Origin: Moricandia arvensis
Taxonomy: Eukaryota > Streptophyta > Magnoliopsida > Brassicales > Brassicaceae
Direction of reading: 5' to 3'
DNA length: 64,000 bases
NCBI GenBank assembly: GCA_905132765.1
Contig: CAJHQP010001897.1
Location: 1 to 64,000 of the forward strand
This document shows positions 11,401-23,474 of this stretch, one piece after another. Both the position numbers and the translations under genes were made by a program. Below the pieces are notes generated by a model that saw only the letters and a program-made list of their open reading frames with translations, did not search any database and was not told where the DNA came from. The number at the start of each line of letters is the position of its first letter. The stretch's first letter is position 1.

Positions 11401-14400
11401 TATTTTTCAATTTTTCTACAAATTTGTGGGCTAACCCCTACGAAAATATTGAGTTTTTTCAGTAAATTCTCTATATATTGAATTTTATTTTCTTTAGTGT
11501 TGTTTAAATTTTTCAAACCACATTCTACATTTCTATTAACGTATGCAAAACTTTTATTCATCTTCCTCGGACATCGTTTCTAAAATTTTAGCAATTAATT
11601 TAATAAAACTTCATATAATATCTAATTCAATGGAGTAGCCACATAAAATCTTATTCTCTAGAGAAAATGAGAAAATAAAGGTGCAAACCACATTGACCAT
11701 CATCATATATCAGTAACAATGCAATTATACAATAAAATAAAATTTTCATATTTTAATTTTTCTAATAATTTGTGGGTTAACCCCTACGAAAATATTGAGT
11801 TTTTCGGTAAATTCTCTATATATTTAATTTTATCTTCTTTAGTGTTGTTTAAATTTTTCAAACCACATTCTACATTTCTATTAACGTATGCAAAATTTTA
11901 TTCATCTTCCTCGGACAACGTTTCTAAAATTTTAGCAATTAATTTAATAAAACTTCATATAATATCTAAATCAATGGAGTAGCCACATAAAATCTCTATT
12001 CTCAAGAGAAAATGAGAAAATAAAGGTGCTAAACCTCATTGACCATCATCATATATCAGTAACAAATGCAATTATACAATAAAATAAAATTTCATATTTT
12101 TCAATTTTTCTAATAATTTGTGGGTTAACCCCTACGAAAATATTAAGTTTTTCGGTAAATTCTCTATATATTGAATTTTATCTTCTTTAGTGTTGTTTAA
12201 ATTTTGCAAACACATTCTAAATTTCTATTAATGTATGCAAAACTTTTATTCATTCTTCCTTCGACATCGTTTCTAAAATTTTAGCAATTAATTTAATAAA
12301 ACTTCATATAATATCTAAATCAATGGAGTAGCCACATAAAATCTCTATTCTCTAGAGAAAAGGAGATAATAAAGGTGACAAACCTCATTGACCATCATAT
12401 ATATCAGTACACGAATGCAATTATACATTAAAATAAAATTTCATATTTTTCAATTTTTGTAAAATTTATGGGTTAACCCCTTACGAAAATATTGAGTTTT
12501 TCGGTAAATTCTCTATATATTGAATTTTATCTTCTTTAGTGCTGTTTAAATTTTTCAAAGCACATTTACATTTCTATTAACGTATGCAAATCTTTTATTC
12601 ATCTTCCTCGGACATCGTTTCTAAAATTTTAGCAATTAATTTAATAAAACTTTATATAATATCTAAATCAATGGAGTAGCCACATAAAATCTTTATTCTC
12701 TAGAGAAACGGCGAAAATAAAGGTGCCAAACCTCATTGATCATCATCCTATATCAGTACACGATGCAATTATACATTAAAATAAGATTTTTATATTTTTA
12801 AATTTTTCTAAAAATTGTGGGTTAACCCCTACGAAAATATTGAGTTTTTCGGTAAATTCTCTATATATTGAATTTTATTTTTTTAGTGTTGTTTAAATTT
12901 TTCAAACCACATTCTACATTTCTATTAACGTATGCAAAACTTTTATTCATCTTCCTCGGACATCGTTTCTAAAATTTTAGCAATTAATTTAATAAAACTT
13001 CATATAATACCTAAATCAACGGAGTAGCCACATAAAATCTTATTTCTCTAGAGAAAAGTGACAAAATAAAGTGACAAACCTCATTGACCATCATCATATA
13101 TCCAGTACACAAATCATTATACAATAAAATAAAAATTTTCATATTTTTCAATTTTTCTTAAAATTTGTGGGTTAAACCCCTACCGAAAATATTGAGTTTT
13201 TCGTAAATTCTCTATATATTGAATTTTACTCTTTTTTGTGTATATAAATTTTTCAACCGACATTCTACATTTTCTATTAACAGTATGCAAAACTTTTAAT
13301 TCATCTTCCTCGGACAACGTTTCTAAAATTTTAGCAATTAATTTTAATAAAACTTCATATAATATCTAAATCAATGGAGTAACCACATAAAATCTCTATT
13401 CTTCAAGAGAAAATGAGAAAATAAAGGTGCTAAACCTCATTGACCATCATCATATATCAGTACACGATGCAATTATACATTAAAATAAAATTTTCATATT
13501 TTAATTTTTCTAAAAATTTGTGGTTTAACCCCTACGAAAATATTGAGTTTTTCGGTAAATTCTCTATATATTGAATTTTATCTTCTTTCGTGTTGTTTAA
13601 ATTTTTCAAACCACATTCTACATTTCTATTAACGTATGCAAAAACTTTTATTCATCTTCCTGGACATCGTTTCTAAAATTTTAACAATTAATTTAATAAA
13701 CTTCATATAATATCTAAATCAATGGAGTAGCCACATAAAAATCTCTATTCTCTAGAGAAAACGAGAAAAAAAGGTGCCAAACCTCATTGACCATCATCAT
13801 ATATCAGTACACAATGCAATATACATTAAAAATAATTTTCATATTTTTAATTTTTCTAAAATTTGTAGGGTTAACCCCTACGAAAATAGTGAGTTTTTCG
13901 GTATATTCTCTATATATTGAATTTTATCTTCTTTAGTGTTGTTAAATTTTTCAAACTACATTCTACATTTCTATTAACGTATGCAAAACTTTTATTCATC
14001 TTCCTTGGACATCGTTTCTAAATTTAGCAATTAATTTAATAAAACTTCATATAATATCTCAATCATGGAGTAGCACATAAAATCTCTATTCTCTAGAGAA
14101 AATGAGAAAATAAAGGTGCCAAACCTCATTGGACATCATCATATATCAGTAACAAATGCAATTATACAATAAATAAATTTTCATATTTTTCAATTTTTCT
14201 AAGAATTTGTGGGTTAACCCCTACGAAAATATTGAGTTTTTCGGTAAATTCTCTATATATTGAATTTTATCTTCTTTAGTGTTGTTTAAATTTTCAAACC
14301 ACATTCTACATTTCTATTAACATATGCAAAACTTTTATTCATCTTCCTCGGACATCGTTTCTAAAATTTTAGCAATTAATTTAATAAAACTTCATATAAT

Positions 14401-17400
14401 ATCTAAATCAATGGAGTAGCCACATAAAATCTCTATTCTCTCGAGATAAGGAAAAATAAAGGTGTCAAACCTCATTGACCATCATCATATATCAGTACAC
14501 GATGCAATTATACATTAAAATAAGATTTTCATATTTTTCAATTTTTCTAAAATTTGTGGTTAACCCCTACGAAAATATTGAGTTTTTCGGTAAATTCTCA
14601 ATATATTGAATTTTATTTTCTTTAGTGTTGTTTAAATTTTTCAAACCACATTCTACATTTCTATTAACGTATGAAAACTTTTATTCATCTTCCTCGGACA
14701 TCGTTTCTAAAATTTTAGCAATTAATTTAATAAAACTTCATATAATATCTAAATCAATGGAGTAACCACATAAAATCTTTATTCTCTAGAGAAATGAGAA
14801 AATAAAGGTGCCAAACCTCATTGGCCATCATCATATATCAGTAACAAATGCAATTATACAATAAAATAAAATTTTCATATTTTTCAATTTTTCTAATAAT
14901 TTGTGGGTTAACCCCTACGAAAATATTGAGTTTTTCGGTAAATTCTCTATATATTTAATTTTATCTTCTTTAGTGTTGTTTAAATTTTTCAAACTACATT
15001 CTACATTTCTATTAACGTATGCAAAATTTTTATTCATCTTCCTCGGACAACGTTTCTAAAATTTTAGCAATTAATTTAATAAAACTTCATATAATATCTA
15101 AATCAATGGAGTAGCCACATAAAATCTCTATTCTCAAGAGAAAAGGAGAAAATAAAGGTGTTAAACCTCATTGACCATCATCATATATCAGTACACAATG
15201 CAATTATACATTAAAATAAAATTTTCATATTTTTTAATTTTTCTAAAAATTTGTGGGCTAACCCCTACGAAAATATTGAGTTTTTCGGTAAATTCTCTAT
15301 ATATTTAATTTTATCTTCTTTAGTGTTGTTTAAATTTTTCAAACTACATTCTACATTTCTATTAACGTATGCAAATTTTTTATTCATCTTCCTCGGACAA
15401 CGTTTCTAAAATTTTATCAATTAATTTAATAAAACTTCATATAATATCTAAATCAATGGAGTAGCCACATAAAATCTCTATTCTCAAGAGAAAAGGAGAA
15501 AATAAAGGTGTTAAACCTCATTGACCATCATCATATATCAGTAACAAATGCAATTATACAATAAAATAAAATTTTCATGTTTTTCAATTTTTCTAATAAT
15601 TTGTGGGTTAACCCCTACGAAAATATTGAGTTTTTCGGTAAATTCTCTATATATTTAATTTTATTTTCTTTAGTGTTGTTTAAATTTTTCAAACCACATT
15701 CTACATTTCTATTAACGTATGAAAAACGATTTATTCATCTTCCTCGGACATCATTTCTAAAATTTTAGAAAATAATTTAATAAAACTTCATATAATATCT
15801 AAATCAATGGATTAGCCACATAAAATCTCTATTCTCTCGAGAAAGGAAATAATAAAGGTGCCAAACTTCATTGACCATCATCATATATCAGTACAAAATG
15901 CAATTATACATTAAAATAAAATTCTCATATTTTTCAATTTTTCTAAAAATTTGTGGGTTAACCCCTACGAAAATGTTAAGTTTTTCGGTAAATTCTCTAT
16001 ATATTAAATTTTATCTTCGTTAGTGTTGTTTAAATTTTTCAAACCACATTCTACATTTCTATTAACGAATGCACAACTTTTATTCATCTTCCTTGGACAT
16101 CGTTTCTAAAATTTTAGCAATTAATTTAATAAAACTTCATATAATATCTAAATCAATGGAGTAGCCACATAAAATCTATATTCTCTCGAGAAAAGGAAAT
16201 AATAAAGGTGCCAAACTTCATTGACCATCATCATATATCAGTACAAAATACAATTATACATTAAAATAAAATTCTCATATTTTTCAATTTTTCTCAAAAT
16301 TTGTGGGTTAACCCCTACGAAAATGTTAAGTTTTTCGGTAAATTCTCTATATATTGAATTTTATCTTCGTTAGTGTTGTTTAAATTTTTCAAACCACATT
16401 CTACATTTCCATTAACGTATGCACAACTTTTATTCATCTTCCTTGGACATCGTTTCTAAAATTTTAGCAATTAATTTAATAAAACTTCATCTAATATCTA
16501 AATCAATGGAGTAGACACATAAAATCTCTATTCTCTAGAGAAACGGAGAAAATAAAGGGGACAAACCTCATTGAACATCATCATATATAAGTACACGATG
16601 CAATTATACATTAAAATAAGATTTTCATATTTTTCAATTTTTCTCAAAATTTGTGGGTTAACCCCTACGAAAATATTTAGTTTTTCGGTAAATTCTCTAT
16701 ATATTGAATTTTATTTTCTTTAGTGTTGTTTAAATTCTTCAAACCACATTCTACATTTCTATTAACGTATGCAAACCTTTTATTCATATTCCTCGGACAT
16801 CGTTTCTAAAATTTTAGCAATTAATTTAATAAAACTTCATATAATATCTAAATCAATGGAGTAGTCACATAAAATCTCTATTCTCTAGAGAAATGGAGAA
16901 AATAAAGGTGACAAACCTCATTGAACATCATCATATATCAGTACACGATGCAATTATACATTAAAATAAGATTTTCATATTTTTCAATTTTTCTAAAAAT
17001 TTGTGGGCTAACCCCTACGAAAATATTGAGTTTTTCGGTAAATTCTCTATATATTGAATTTTATTTTCTTTAGTGTTGTTTAAATTTTTCAAACCACATT
17101 CTACATTTCTATTAACGTATGAAAAACTTTTATTCATCTTCCTCGGACATCGTTTCTAAAATTTTAGCAATTAATTTAATAAAACTTCATATAATATCTA
17201 AATCAATAGAGTAGCCACATAAAATCTCTATTCTCTAGAGAAAATGAGAAAATAAAGGTGCCAAACCTCATTGACCATCATCATATACCAGTAACAAATG
17301 AAATTATACAATAAAATAAAATTTTCATATTTTTCAATTTTTCTAATAATTTGTGGGTTAACCCCTACGAAAATATTGAGTTTTTCGGTAAATTCTCTAT

Positions 17401-20113
17401 ATATTTAATTTTATTTTCTTTAGTGTTGTTTAAATTTTTCAAACCACATTCTACATTTCTGTTAACGTATGCAAAACTTTTATTCATCTTCCTTGGACAT
17501 CGTTTCTAAAATTTTAGCAATTAATTTAATAAAACTTCATATAATATCTAAATCAATGGACTAGACACGTAAAATCTCTATTCTCTAGAGAAACAGAGAA
17601 AAAAAGGTGCCAAACCTTATTGACCATCATCATATATCAATACACGATGCAATAATACTTTATCCTAAGATTTTCATATTTTACAATTTTTCTAAAAAAT
17701 TGTGGGTTAAACCCTACGAAAATATTGAATTTTTCGTTAAATTTTCTATATACTAAATTTTATCCTCTTTAGTGTTGTTTAAATTTTTCAAACCACATTC
17801 TACATTTCTATTAACGTATGCCAAACTTTAATTAATCTTACTTGGACATCGTTTCTAAAAGTTTAGCAATTAATTTAATATAACTTCATATACTATCTAA
17901 ATCAATTGACTTGCCAAATAAAATATCTATTCTCTAGAGAAACGGAGAAAACAAAGGTGCCGAACCTCATTGTCCATCATTCTATATCAGTATACGATGC
18001 AATTATACATTAAAACCAATTTTCTCATTTTTTAATTTTTCCAAAAATTTGTGGGTTAACCCCTACAAAAATATTGAGTTTTTGGGTAAATTCTTTATAT
18101 ACTGATTTTATCCTCTTTAATGTTTTTAAAAAAAATTCTAACCACATTATACATTTCTATTAACGTATGCAAAACTTTTATTCATTGTAAATGAACATCG
18201 TTTCTAAAATTTTAACAATCAATTTAATAAAACTTCATATACTATCTAAATCAATGGAGTAGTCTCATAAAATCTCTATTCTCTATATATTTAATTTTAT
18301 CCTCTTTAGTGTTGTTCAAATTTTTCTAACCCAAATTTTCATTTTTGTTAACGTATGCACAACTTTTATTCATCTTACTTGGACCGTTTCTAAAATTTTA
18401 GCAATTAAATAAGTAAAACTTTTTATATTATCTAAATCAATGGACTAGCCACATAAATTCACTATTCTCTAGAGAAAGGGAGAAAACAAAGGTGCCGAAC
18501 CTCATTGAACATCATCTTATATCAGTACACGATGGAATTATACATTAAAACAAAATTTTCGTATTTTTGAATTTTTCTAAAAATATGTGGGTTAATCCCT
18601 ACGAAAATATTGAGCTTTTCGGTAATATCTCTATATACTTAATTTTATACTCTTTAATATTGTTTAAATTTTTCTAACCACAGTATACATTTCTATTAAC
18701 GTATGCAAAACTTTTATTCTCTAGAGAAACGGAGAAAACAAAGGTGCCGAACCTTATTGACCATCGTCCTATATCAGTACACAATGCAATTATACATTAC
18801 TACAAGATTGTCGTATTTTTTAATTTTTCTACAAATTTGTGGGTTAACCCCTACGAAAATATTGAGTTTTCGGTAAATTCTCTATATACTGAATTTAGCC
18901 TCTTTAGTGTTGTTTAAATTTTTCTAACCACATTTTTCATTTCTGTTAACGTATGCACAACTTTTATTCATCTTACTTGTACATCGTTTCTAAAATTTTA
19001 GCAAATAATTTAATAAAACTTCATATATTATCTAAATCAATGGACATAAAATCTCTATTCTCTAGAGAAACGGAGAAAATAAAGGTGCCAAACCTCATTG
19101 ACCATCATCATATATCAGTACACGATGCAATTATACATTAAAATAAAATTTTCATATTTTTCAATTTTTCTATAAATTTGTAGGTTAACTCTTACGAAAA
19201 TATTGAGTTTTTCGGTAAATTTTCAATATAATGAATTTTATCTTCTTTAGTGTTGTTTAATTTTTCTAACCACATTTTACATTTCTATTATCATATGCGA
19301 AACTTTATTCATCGTAAATGGACATCGTTTCTAAAATTTCATATATTATCTAAATCAATGGACTAGCCACATAAAATCTCTATTCTCTAGAGAAACGGAG
19401 AAAATAAAGGTGTCAAACCTCATTGACCATCATCATATATCAGTACACGATGCAATTATAATTTAAAACAAGATTTTCATATTTTTCAAATTTTCTAAAA
19501 ATTTGTGGGTTAAGGCCTACGAAAATATTGAGTTTTTCTGTAGATTCTCTATATAATGAATTTTATCCTCTTTAGTGTTGTTTAATTTTTTCTAACCACA
19601 TTCTACATTTCTATTAACGTATGCGAAACTTTATTCATCGTAAATGGACATCGTTTTTTAAATTTTAACAATTAATTTAATAAAACTTTATATAGTATCT
19701 AAATCAATGGACTAGCCACATAAAATCTATGTTCTCTAGAGAAACGGAAAAAATAAAGGTGTCAAACCTCATTGACCATCATATTATATCAGTACACGAT
19801 GCAATTATACATTAAAACAAGATTATCGTATTTTGAACTTTTCTAAAAATTTGTGGGTTAACAACTCCTACAAAAATATTGAGTTTTTCGGTAATTCTTT
19901 ATATACTGAATTTTATCATTTTAGTGTTGTTTAAATTTTTCTAACCACATTCTACAATTCTGTTAATGTATGCAAAAAATTTATTCATCGTACATGGACA
20001 TCGTTTCTACAATTTTAATAACTAATTTAATAAAATTTCATATACTATCTAAATCAATGGACTAGCCACATAAAATTTCTATTCTCTAGAGAAACGAAAA
20101 AAAAAAAGTGCCA
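5494..20113. repeat. Tandem satellite array, ~350-bp unit, about 42 copies
   Basis: Successive copies of the landmark TATTGAGTTTTTCGG occur at about 6221, 6571, 6922, 7273, 7615, 7964, 8314, 8662, 9011 and so on. The period is 342-353 bp, mostly 349-351. Every complete unit carries the same ordered landmarks: GGGTTAACCCCTACGAAAA, TTTAGTGTTGTTTAAATTTTT, TATTAACGTATGCAAAACTT, TAATTTAATAAAACTTCATA, TTCTCTAGAGAA and CAAACCTCATTGACCATC. Central units are nearly identical. Units at the left edge (5494-6220) and right edge (17600-20113) are diverged or truncated, as expected for unequal-exchange homogenisation. Stop-free stretches in some units are chance frames; no gene is supported. The length resembles ~350-bp Brassica subtelomeric repeats, but I could not compare sequences. 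Confidence 0.97.
8130..10920. repeat. Higher-order duplication inside the satellite: two 4-unit blocks
   Basis: A block of four units (about 8130-9530) is repeated immediately downstream (about 9520-10920), offset by about 1,394 bp. Private variants recur in the same order in both blocks: CTCGTTGATCATC, then TATCCAAATCAATGGAGTAG with AAGATGCAATTATGTATT, then CATTGTCCATC, then CTTCGTATAATATC, then CCCCTAAGAAAATATT. An 83-codon stop-free frame is identical between 8546-8797 and 9940-10191. This marks a recent segmental unequal crossover of four monomers. Confidence 0.85.
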
Positions 20114-20250
20114 ATCTGTTTTTGTGTTTCCTCACTTTTAATTTACTGTTAATTTCATTTATTTATAATGCTCTGATTTACAATCAGCACTTAAGCCTAA
20201 CAACTTTTATATTGTTGGAACTGGTGATAGAATTATGGATATAGTCATTA

Positions 20251-20461
20251 GACCATGTTTATCCACGGTGTCTTAAGGTGGGGTTCTTAACTTAAATTAA
20301 CTCGTTTTTTAGTTTTTTTTTTATAAAAAAAATTTGGTTAAGAAACGGCTCTTAAATCTCTTATTTAAGAGACGTCTCTTAAGTTTTCTTAGTTACAAGT
20401 TAAGAAACGGCTCTTAGAAAAGTTAAGAATCTCTGGTAAGAGACTCCCAATAAACATGCCC
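20251..20461. mobile_element. PIF/Harbinger-like MITE, 211 bp
   Basis: Terminal inverted repeats: the left end reads GACCATGTTTAT and the inverted right end reads GGGCATGTTTAT. The similarity extends imperfectly inward through TCTTA and TTCTTAACTT. The element is flanked by the 3-bp direct repeat TTA (20248-20250 and 20462-20464), the usual PIF/Harbinger target. Internally it has inverted and repeated GTTAAGAAACGGCTCTTA motifs, giving strong secondary structure. No coding capacity. It sits upstream of the DOF5.8-like gene, in its probable promoter. Confidence 0.75.
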
Positions 20462-20464
20462 TTA

Positions 20465-20775
20465 GGTTAGAGATTTGTGGTTTTACTTATTGAATATGAT
20501 AATTTTCAAAACAGAAAATATTGAAAGAAGAGCCACCTAACCTACGTAGCATGAAGCAAAGAGAGAGAAAGTCTTAAGGAGAGAATCTCTTTCTCTGTCT
20601 GTGTACTCAATAAACCCAACACAAACTCTGTCAAAAAGCTTCACTCTCTTCTCCTTCCCAACCTCTTTGCTCTTTCCCTTGTCCATAAAAAGACCATCAC
20701 TCTCTCACAAAGTTCCAACATTATTCAAAACACTCAAAAGCTTAAAACATCTTTTTAAACTTACGTTCTTCAAAC
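20465..20775 (+). promoter_or_regulatory. Promoter and 5' leader of the DOF5.8-like gene
   Basis: AT-rich sequence followed by a CT-rich leader (about 20560-20775) typical of a plant 5'UTR. The transcription start cannot be fixed by eye. The MITE at 20251-20461 and the end of the satellite at 20113 lie within 700 bp of the start codon, so both could affect expression. Confidence 0.4.
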
Positions 20776-21435
20776 ATGCCTTCTGATCTCAGCGAATCGC
20801 GTCGGTTAACTGCTAAGGTTCCTCACGGAGGAGCTGTGGTGGCGGATCAGCAAGAGCAGCTTCCTTGTCCTCGCTGTGACTCAACCAACACAAAGTTCTG
20901 TTACTACAACAACTACAACTTCTCTCAGCCTCGCCATTTCTGCAAGTCTTGTCGCCGTTACTGGACTCATGGTGGTACTCTCCGTGACATTCCCGTCGGT
21001 GGTGTTTCCCGTAAAAGCTCTAAACGCTCTAGACCTTGCTCCTCCGTCGCCGTCGGAAGCCGGAACTCCCCGTTACAAGCGACCCCTGTTATTTTCCCCC
21101 CGTCTTCCAACGGTGGCAGTAAGGGAAACACGTCGTCGCTTTACGGCGGTTTCACCACTTTGCTCAGCAACAACAACAACGCCGGCGCGAGCAGAGATGG
21201 GCCTGGTGGTGGGGTTAATGGACTGGAAGGGTTTGGACTTGGGCTTGGTCATGGGTCGTATTTTGATGAGATCAGGTTTGGGCAAGGGATAACGGTCTGG
21301 CCCTTTTCCACTGGAGCTACTGATGCTACTACAGTAACTGCTGCTTCAAGCCATGCGGCTCCAGTACACGCGACGTGGCAATTGGAAGGTCCTGATAGCA
21401 AAGTCGGGTTCGTGGCTGGAGACTACTTGGCGTGA
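20776..21435 (+). CDS. DOF5.8: Dof-type zinc-finger transcription factor (DOF5.8-like)
   Basis: A single exon encoding 219 aa. The Dof finger occupies residues ~31-77 with the zinc-binding pattern Cys31-x2-Cys34 and Cys56-x2-Cys59 (CPRCDS, then FCKSCRRYW), followed by the conserved THGGTLRDIPVGG and a basic KSSKRSR stretch that can serve as a nuclear signal. Dof proteins bind AAAG-core DNA sites. The rest is Ser/Gly/Asn-rich and ends in a WQLEGPDSKVGF-type tail. Position and sequence match Arabidopsis DOF5.8 (At5g66940), linked to vascular development and auxin responses. The ATG was chosen because the protein start matches the family and the frame is open only from here. In Arabidopsis this gene lies next to At5g66950; here the satellite array separates them. 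Confidence 0.92.
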   Translation: MPSDLSESRRLTAKVPHGGAVVADQQEQLPCPRCDSTNTKFCYYNNYNFSQPRHFCKSCRRYWTHGGTLRDIPVGGVSRKSSKRSRPCSSVAVGSRNSPLQATPVIFPPSSNGGSKGNTSSLYGGFTTLLSNNNNAGASRDGPGGGVNGLEGFGLGLGHGSYFDEIRFGQGITVWPFSTGATDATTVTAASSHAAPVHATWQLEGPDSKVGFVAGDYLA

Positions 21436-21849
21436 GACTGCGACACATGCTTCTTCTTGACGCCTGAGGCTGTCAAAATCTAGCTTTTAGTTCCTACTAC
21501 TTAACTTGTCAGTTAGTGATCTCTAAGTAGTAGTGTCTTGTTATTTCTAGTTAGGTTACGTTTGTTTGTTTTTCTGGCTCTAATGTTCATCCAAATATGG
21601 TAATCTTGGACTACAAGTATCCACTTTCTTTTTAAGGAAATGCAAAGTCTGCCTTAAATTTTACACACAGAGATGATCCGTAGAAGTAAATTAACTGTGG
21701 AAACATTAGGAAGAGGCAAACTGCTACATATTTACACACGAAATGCATGTAGGAAAAAACAAAAGTGTTGACTGGAGTTAGGCTGCAACCAGTAACATCC
21801 AAGTGTATTTGTACTTACTACTAATTAAAGTTGCGTGGATAATGTGAAA
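21436..21849. other. Intergenic between convergent genes
   Basis: Shared 3' region of the DOF5.8-like gene (+) and ATG101 (-). It should hold both 3'UTRs. No other feature was seen. Confidence 0.5.
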
Positions 21850-23205
21850 TCAACTGAGCATCGATGGATGACCACCACTGTGGAGCATCCTCTTGATCAT
21901 ATCCATCCCAAAGGTTGAGTCCGATGAGCTGAAACCAAGACTCAATCAACACTTCAAACAACAAAACTTTAAACAAAATCTATGTGACCAAGCAGTGTGG
22001 TGTACCTAGGGAAAGTGATCTCAAAGGGGCAGTAGATTACACCATCGTTGATTGGAGGAACGTGATCCTTTTTCTCATTCACAAATTTAATGATTTGGAA
22101 CAAGACTTCTTGAAGAGATTGCTCAAGCAGTGTCCTGCGGGAACTTCTCTCCTCAGACTCCTCTACACAGTCCATTGGATTAGAACATTACAATCACTTC
22201 CCACTCTTATACAGGAGAGAGGAAAATCATAAAAATCTAACCTCCAGGGTCCGTAACTAAGTTAGAGTGGTGGGACTTAGCGATAGGGGATTTAGAGGGG
22301 TGAAGCAGATTCAGATTGATATGCCATTGTTCCCAGTATAACCGTTCAATTTTATTAGTGAACCAAGAGGGCTGTTTGGTTTTGACTTCATAAAACGATA
22401 GACATATCTTGGCAAATAACAAAAGAAAAGAGAGCATTAATATAAGTAACTAGGATGGATAAGAGTGTGAATGAATGAAAAGAAAAGAAGGTTACCTGAG
22501 TTTTCTTGTTGGGGTGCTTGTCAATCCAGGTAATGAACTGCTCAATCTTGTCATCAATTTTCTTCTCCACTTCTATTTCACCGCATTGTACCTGGTGAGA
22601 CACACACACACGGGACAATATAAAAACCAAAGCATAGAACATCTCTTTCTGTAGAGTAACAAAAGCAGAGAGATAATCAATACTTACGTAAGTGATCTCA
22701 AAAAGCTCCAAGTCGATATCTTTAGGGCGGATAAGACCAAGTGCTCGGTGAAATACAATAGTATGCAGAATGCCTGCCACCAAATCCGACCAAAGTATCA
22801 GGAAGAAGATGTAACACAAAGACATTGGTCGTCTCAGAAAACAAGCTAAAGAAGATGTATATAAATCCAAACACAGAAATAGATCTCTAAAACTCCAAAA
22901 TCTAATGGATCCGAATCTCAAAATCTCAAATTACTGAAACGTGATCAGATTAGTAGGATCTGACCAGATAATTGAGCCCATGGACGCACATGAATCAAAC
23001 CTACAAGAAAAGGGCTGTAGAAGGCTATGAGAAGAAACTTACAGCGTAGAACCTCGCGTATCTCGAAGGATTCCACTTCCTGCGGGTGGGAAAATTAAGT
23101 ATCAAATCCCGAAATAGAAACAGGAATCGATGGACTGAACTAGCAAAGAAGAAGAAGGACAATGAATGTTACCAGTTCCTTCAGCTGACAAGCTTCGCAA
23201 TTCAT
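21850..23205 (-). CDS. ATG101: ATG101, autophagy-initiation HORMA protein
   Basis: Seven exons on the minus strand: 23173-23205, 23043-23079, 22688-22773, 22496-22591, 22242-22407, 22006-22162 and 21850-21928. All have GT-AG borders and compatible phases and encode 217 aa. The protein starts MNCEACQLKEL and contains the family blocks ILHTIVFHRALGLIRPKDID, QPSWFTNKIERLYWEQWHIN, RRTLLEQSLQEVLFQIIKFV and DHVPPINDG. It ends MLHSGGHPSML-S. ATG101 is a HORMA-fold subunit of the ATG1/ATG13 kinase complex that starts autophagosome formation in the cytosol. Position matches At5g66930 between DOF5.8 and SKS17. No broken frames. Confidence 0.93.
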
Positions 23206-23474
23206 ATTTTACAAAAACTCGACTAGGGTTTGATTCCTCGAGAAAGAAGACGAAGACGAAGACGAAGTAGTGATTGATTTCTGATCAGAGAAACTGCTAC
23301 CTTTCCCTTCTCACCGCTGTTATGGATCTCGTATTGGGCTTTATTTAGGCCCACTATCTCTTAGTAAAAATTAAAAGCATCTAATATATTAAAACAGAAT
23401 CCTATTTGAAAATTACCTTGGCATATTTTTTTTGGACTTATTGAAAAATGTTGTGACTTATCTATTAACTAACA
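23206..23474. other. Upstream region of ATG101, with a lone Helitron-like 5' terminus
   Basis: Holds the probable ATG101 leader and core promoter, including a TTGGGCTTTAT/GGCCCA stretch (23334-23353) of the kind common at plant housekeeping promoters. At about 23380 the sequence ATCTAATATATTAAAA resembles a second Helitron 5' end, 95 bp outside the one used to bound the element below. This may be a truncated older copy. Confidence 0.45.

Noticed and set aside
5494..20113. CRISPR-like array
   Set aside because: Units are ~350 bp without unique spacers and lie in a plant nuclear context; this is a satellite.
5494..20113. Centromere (CentBr-type) satellite
   Set aside because: The period of ~350 bp would equal two 176-bp units, but no half-unit similarity is visible, and gene-rich flanks argue against a centromere.
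20601..20786. Upstream open frame overlapping the DOF5.8 start
   Set aside because: It begins with GTG, not ATG, and lies in a CT-rich leader; no support as a uORF.
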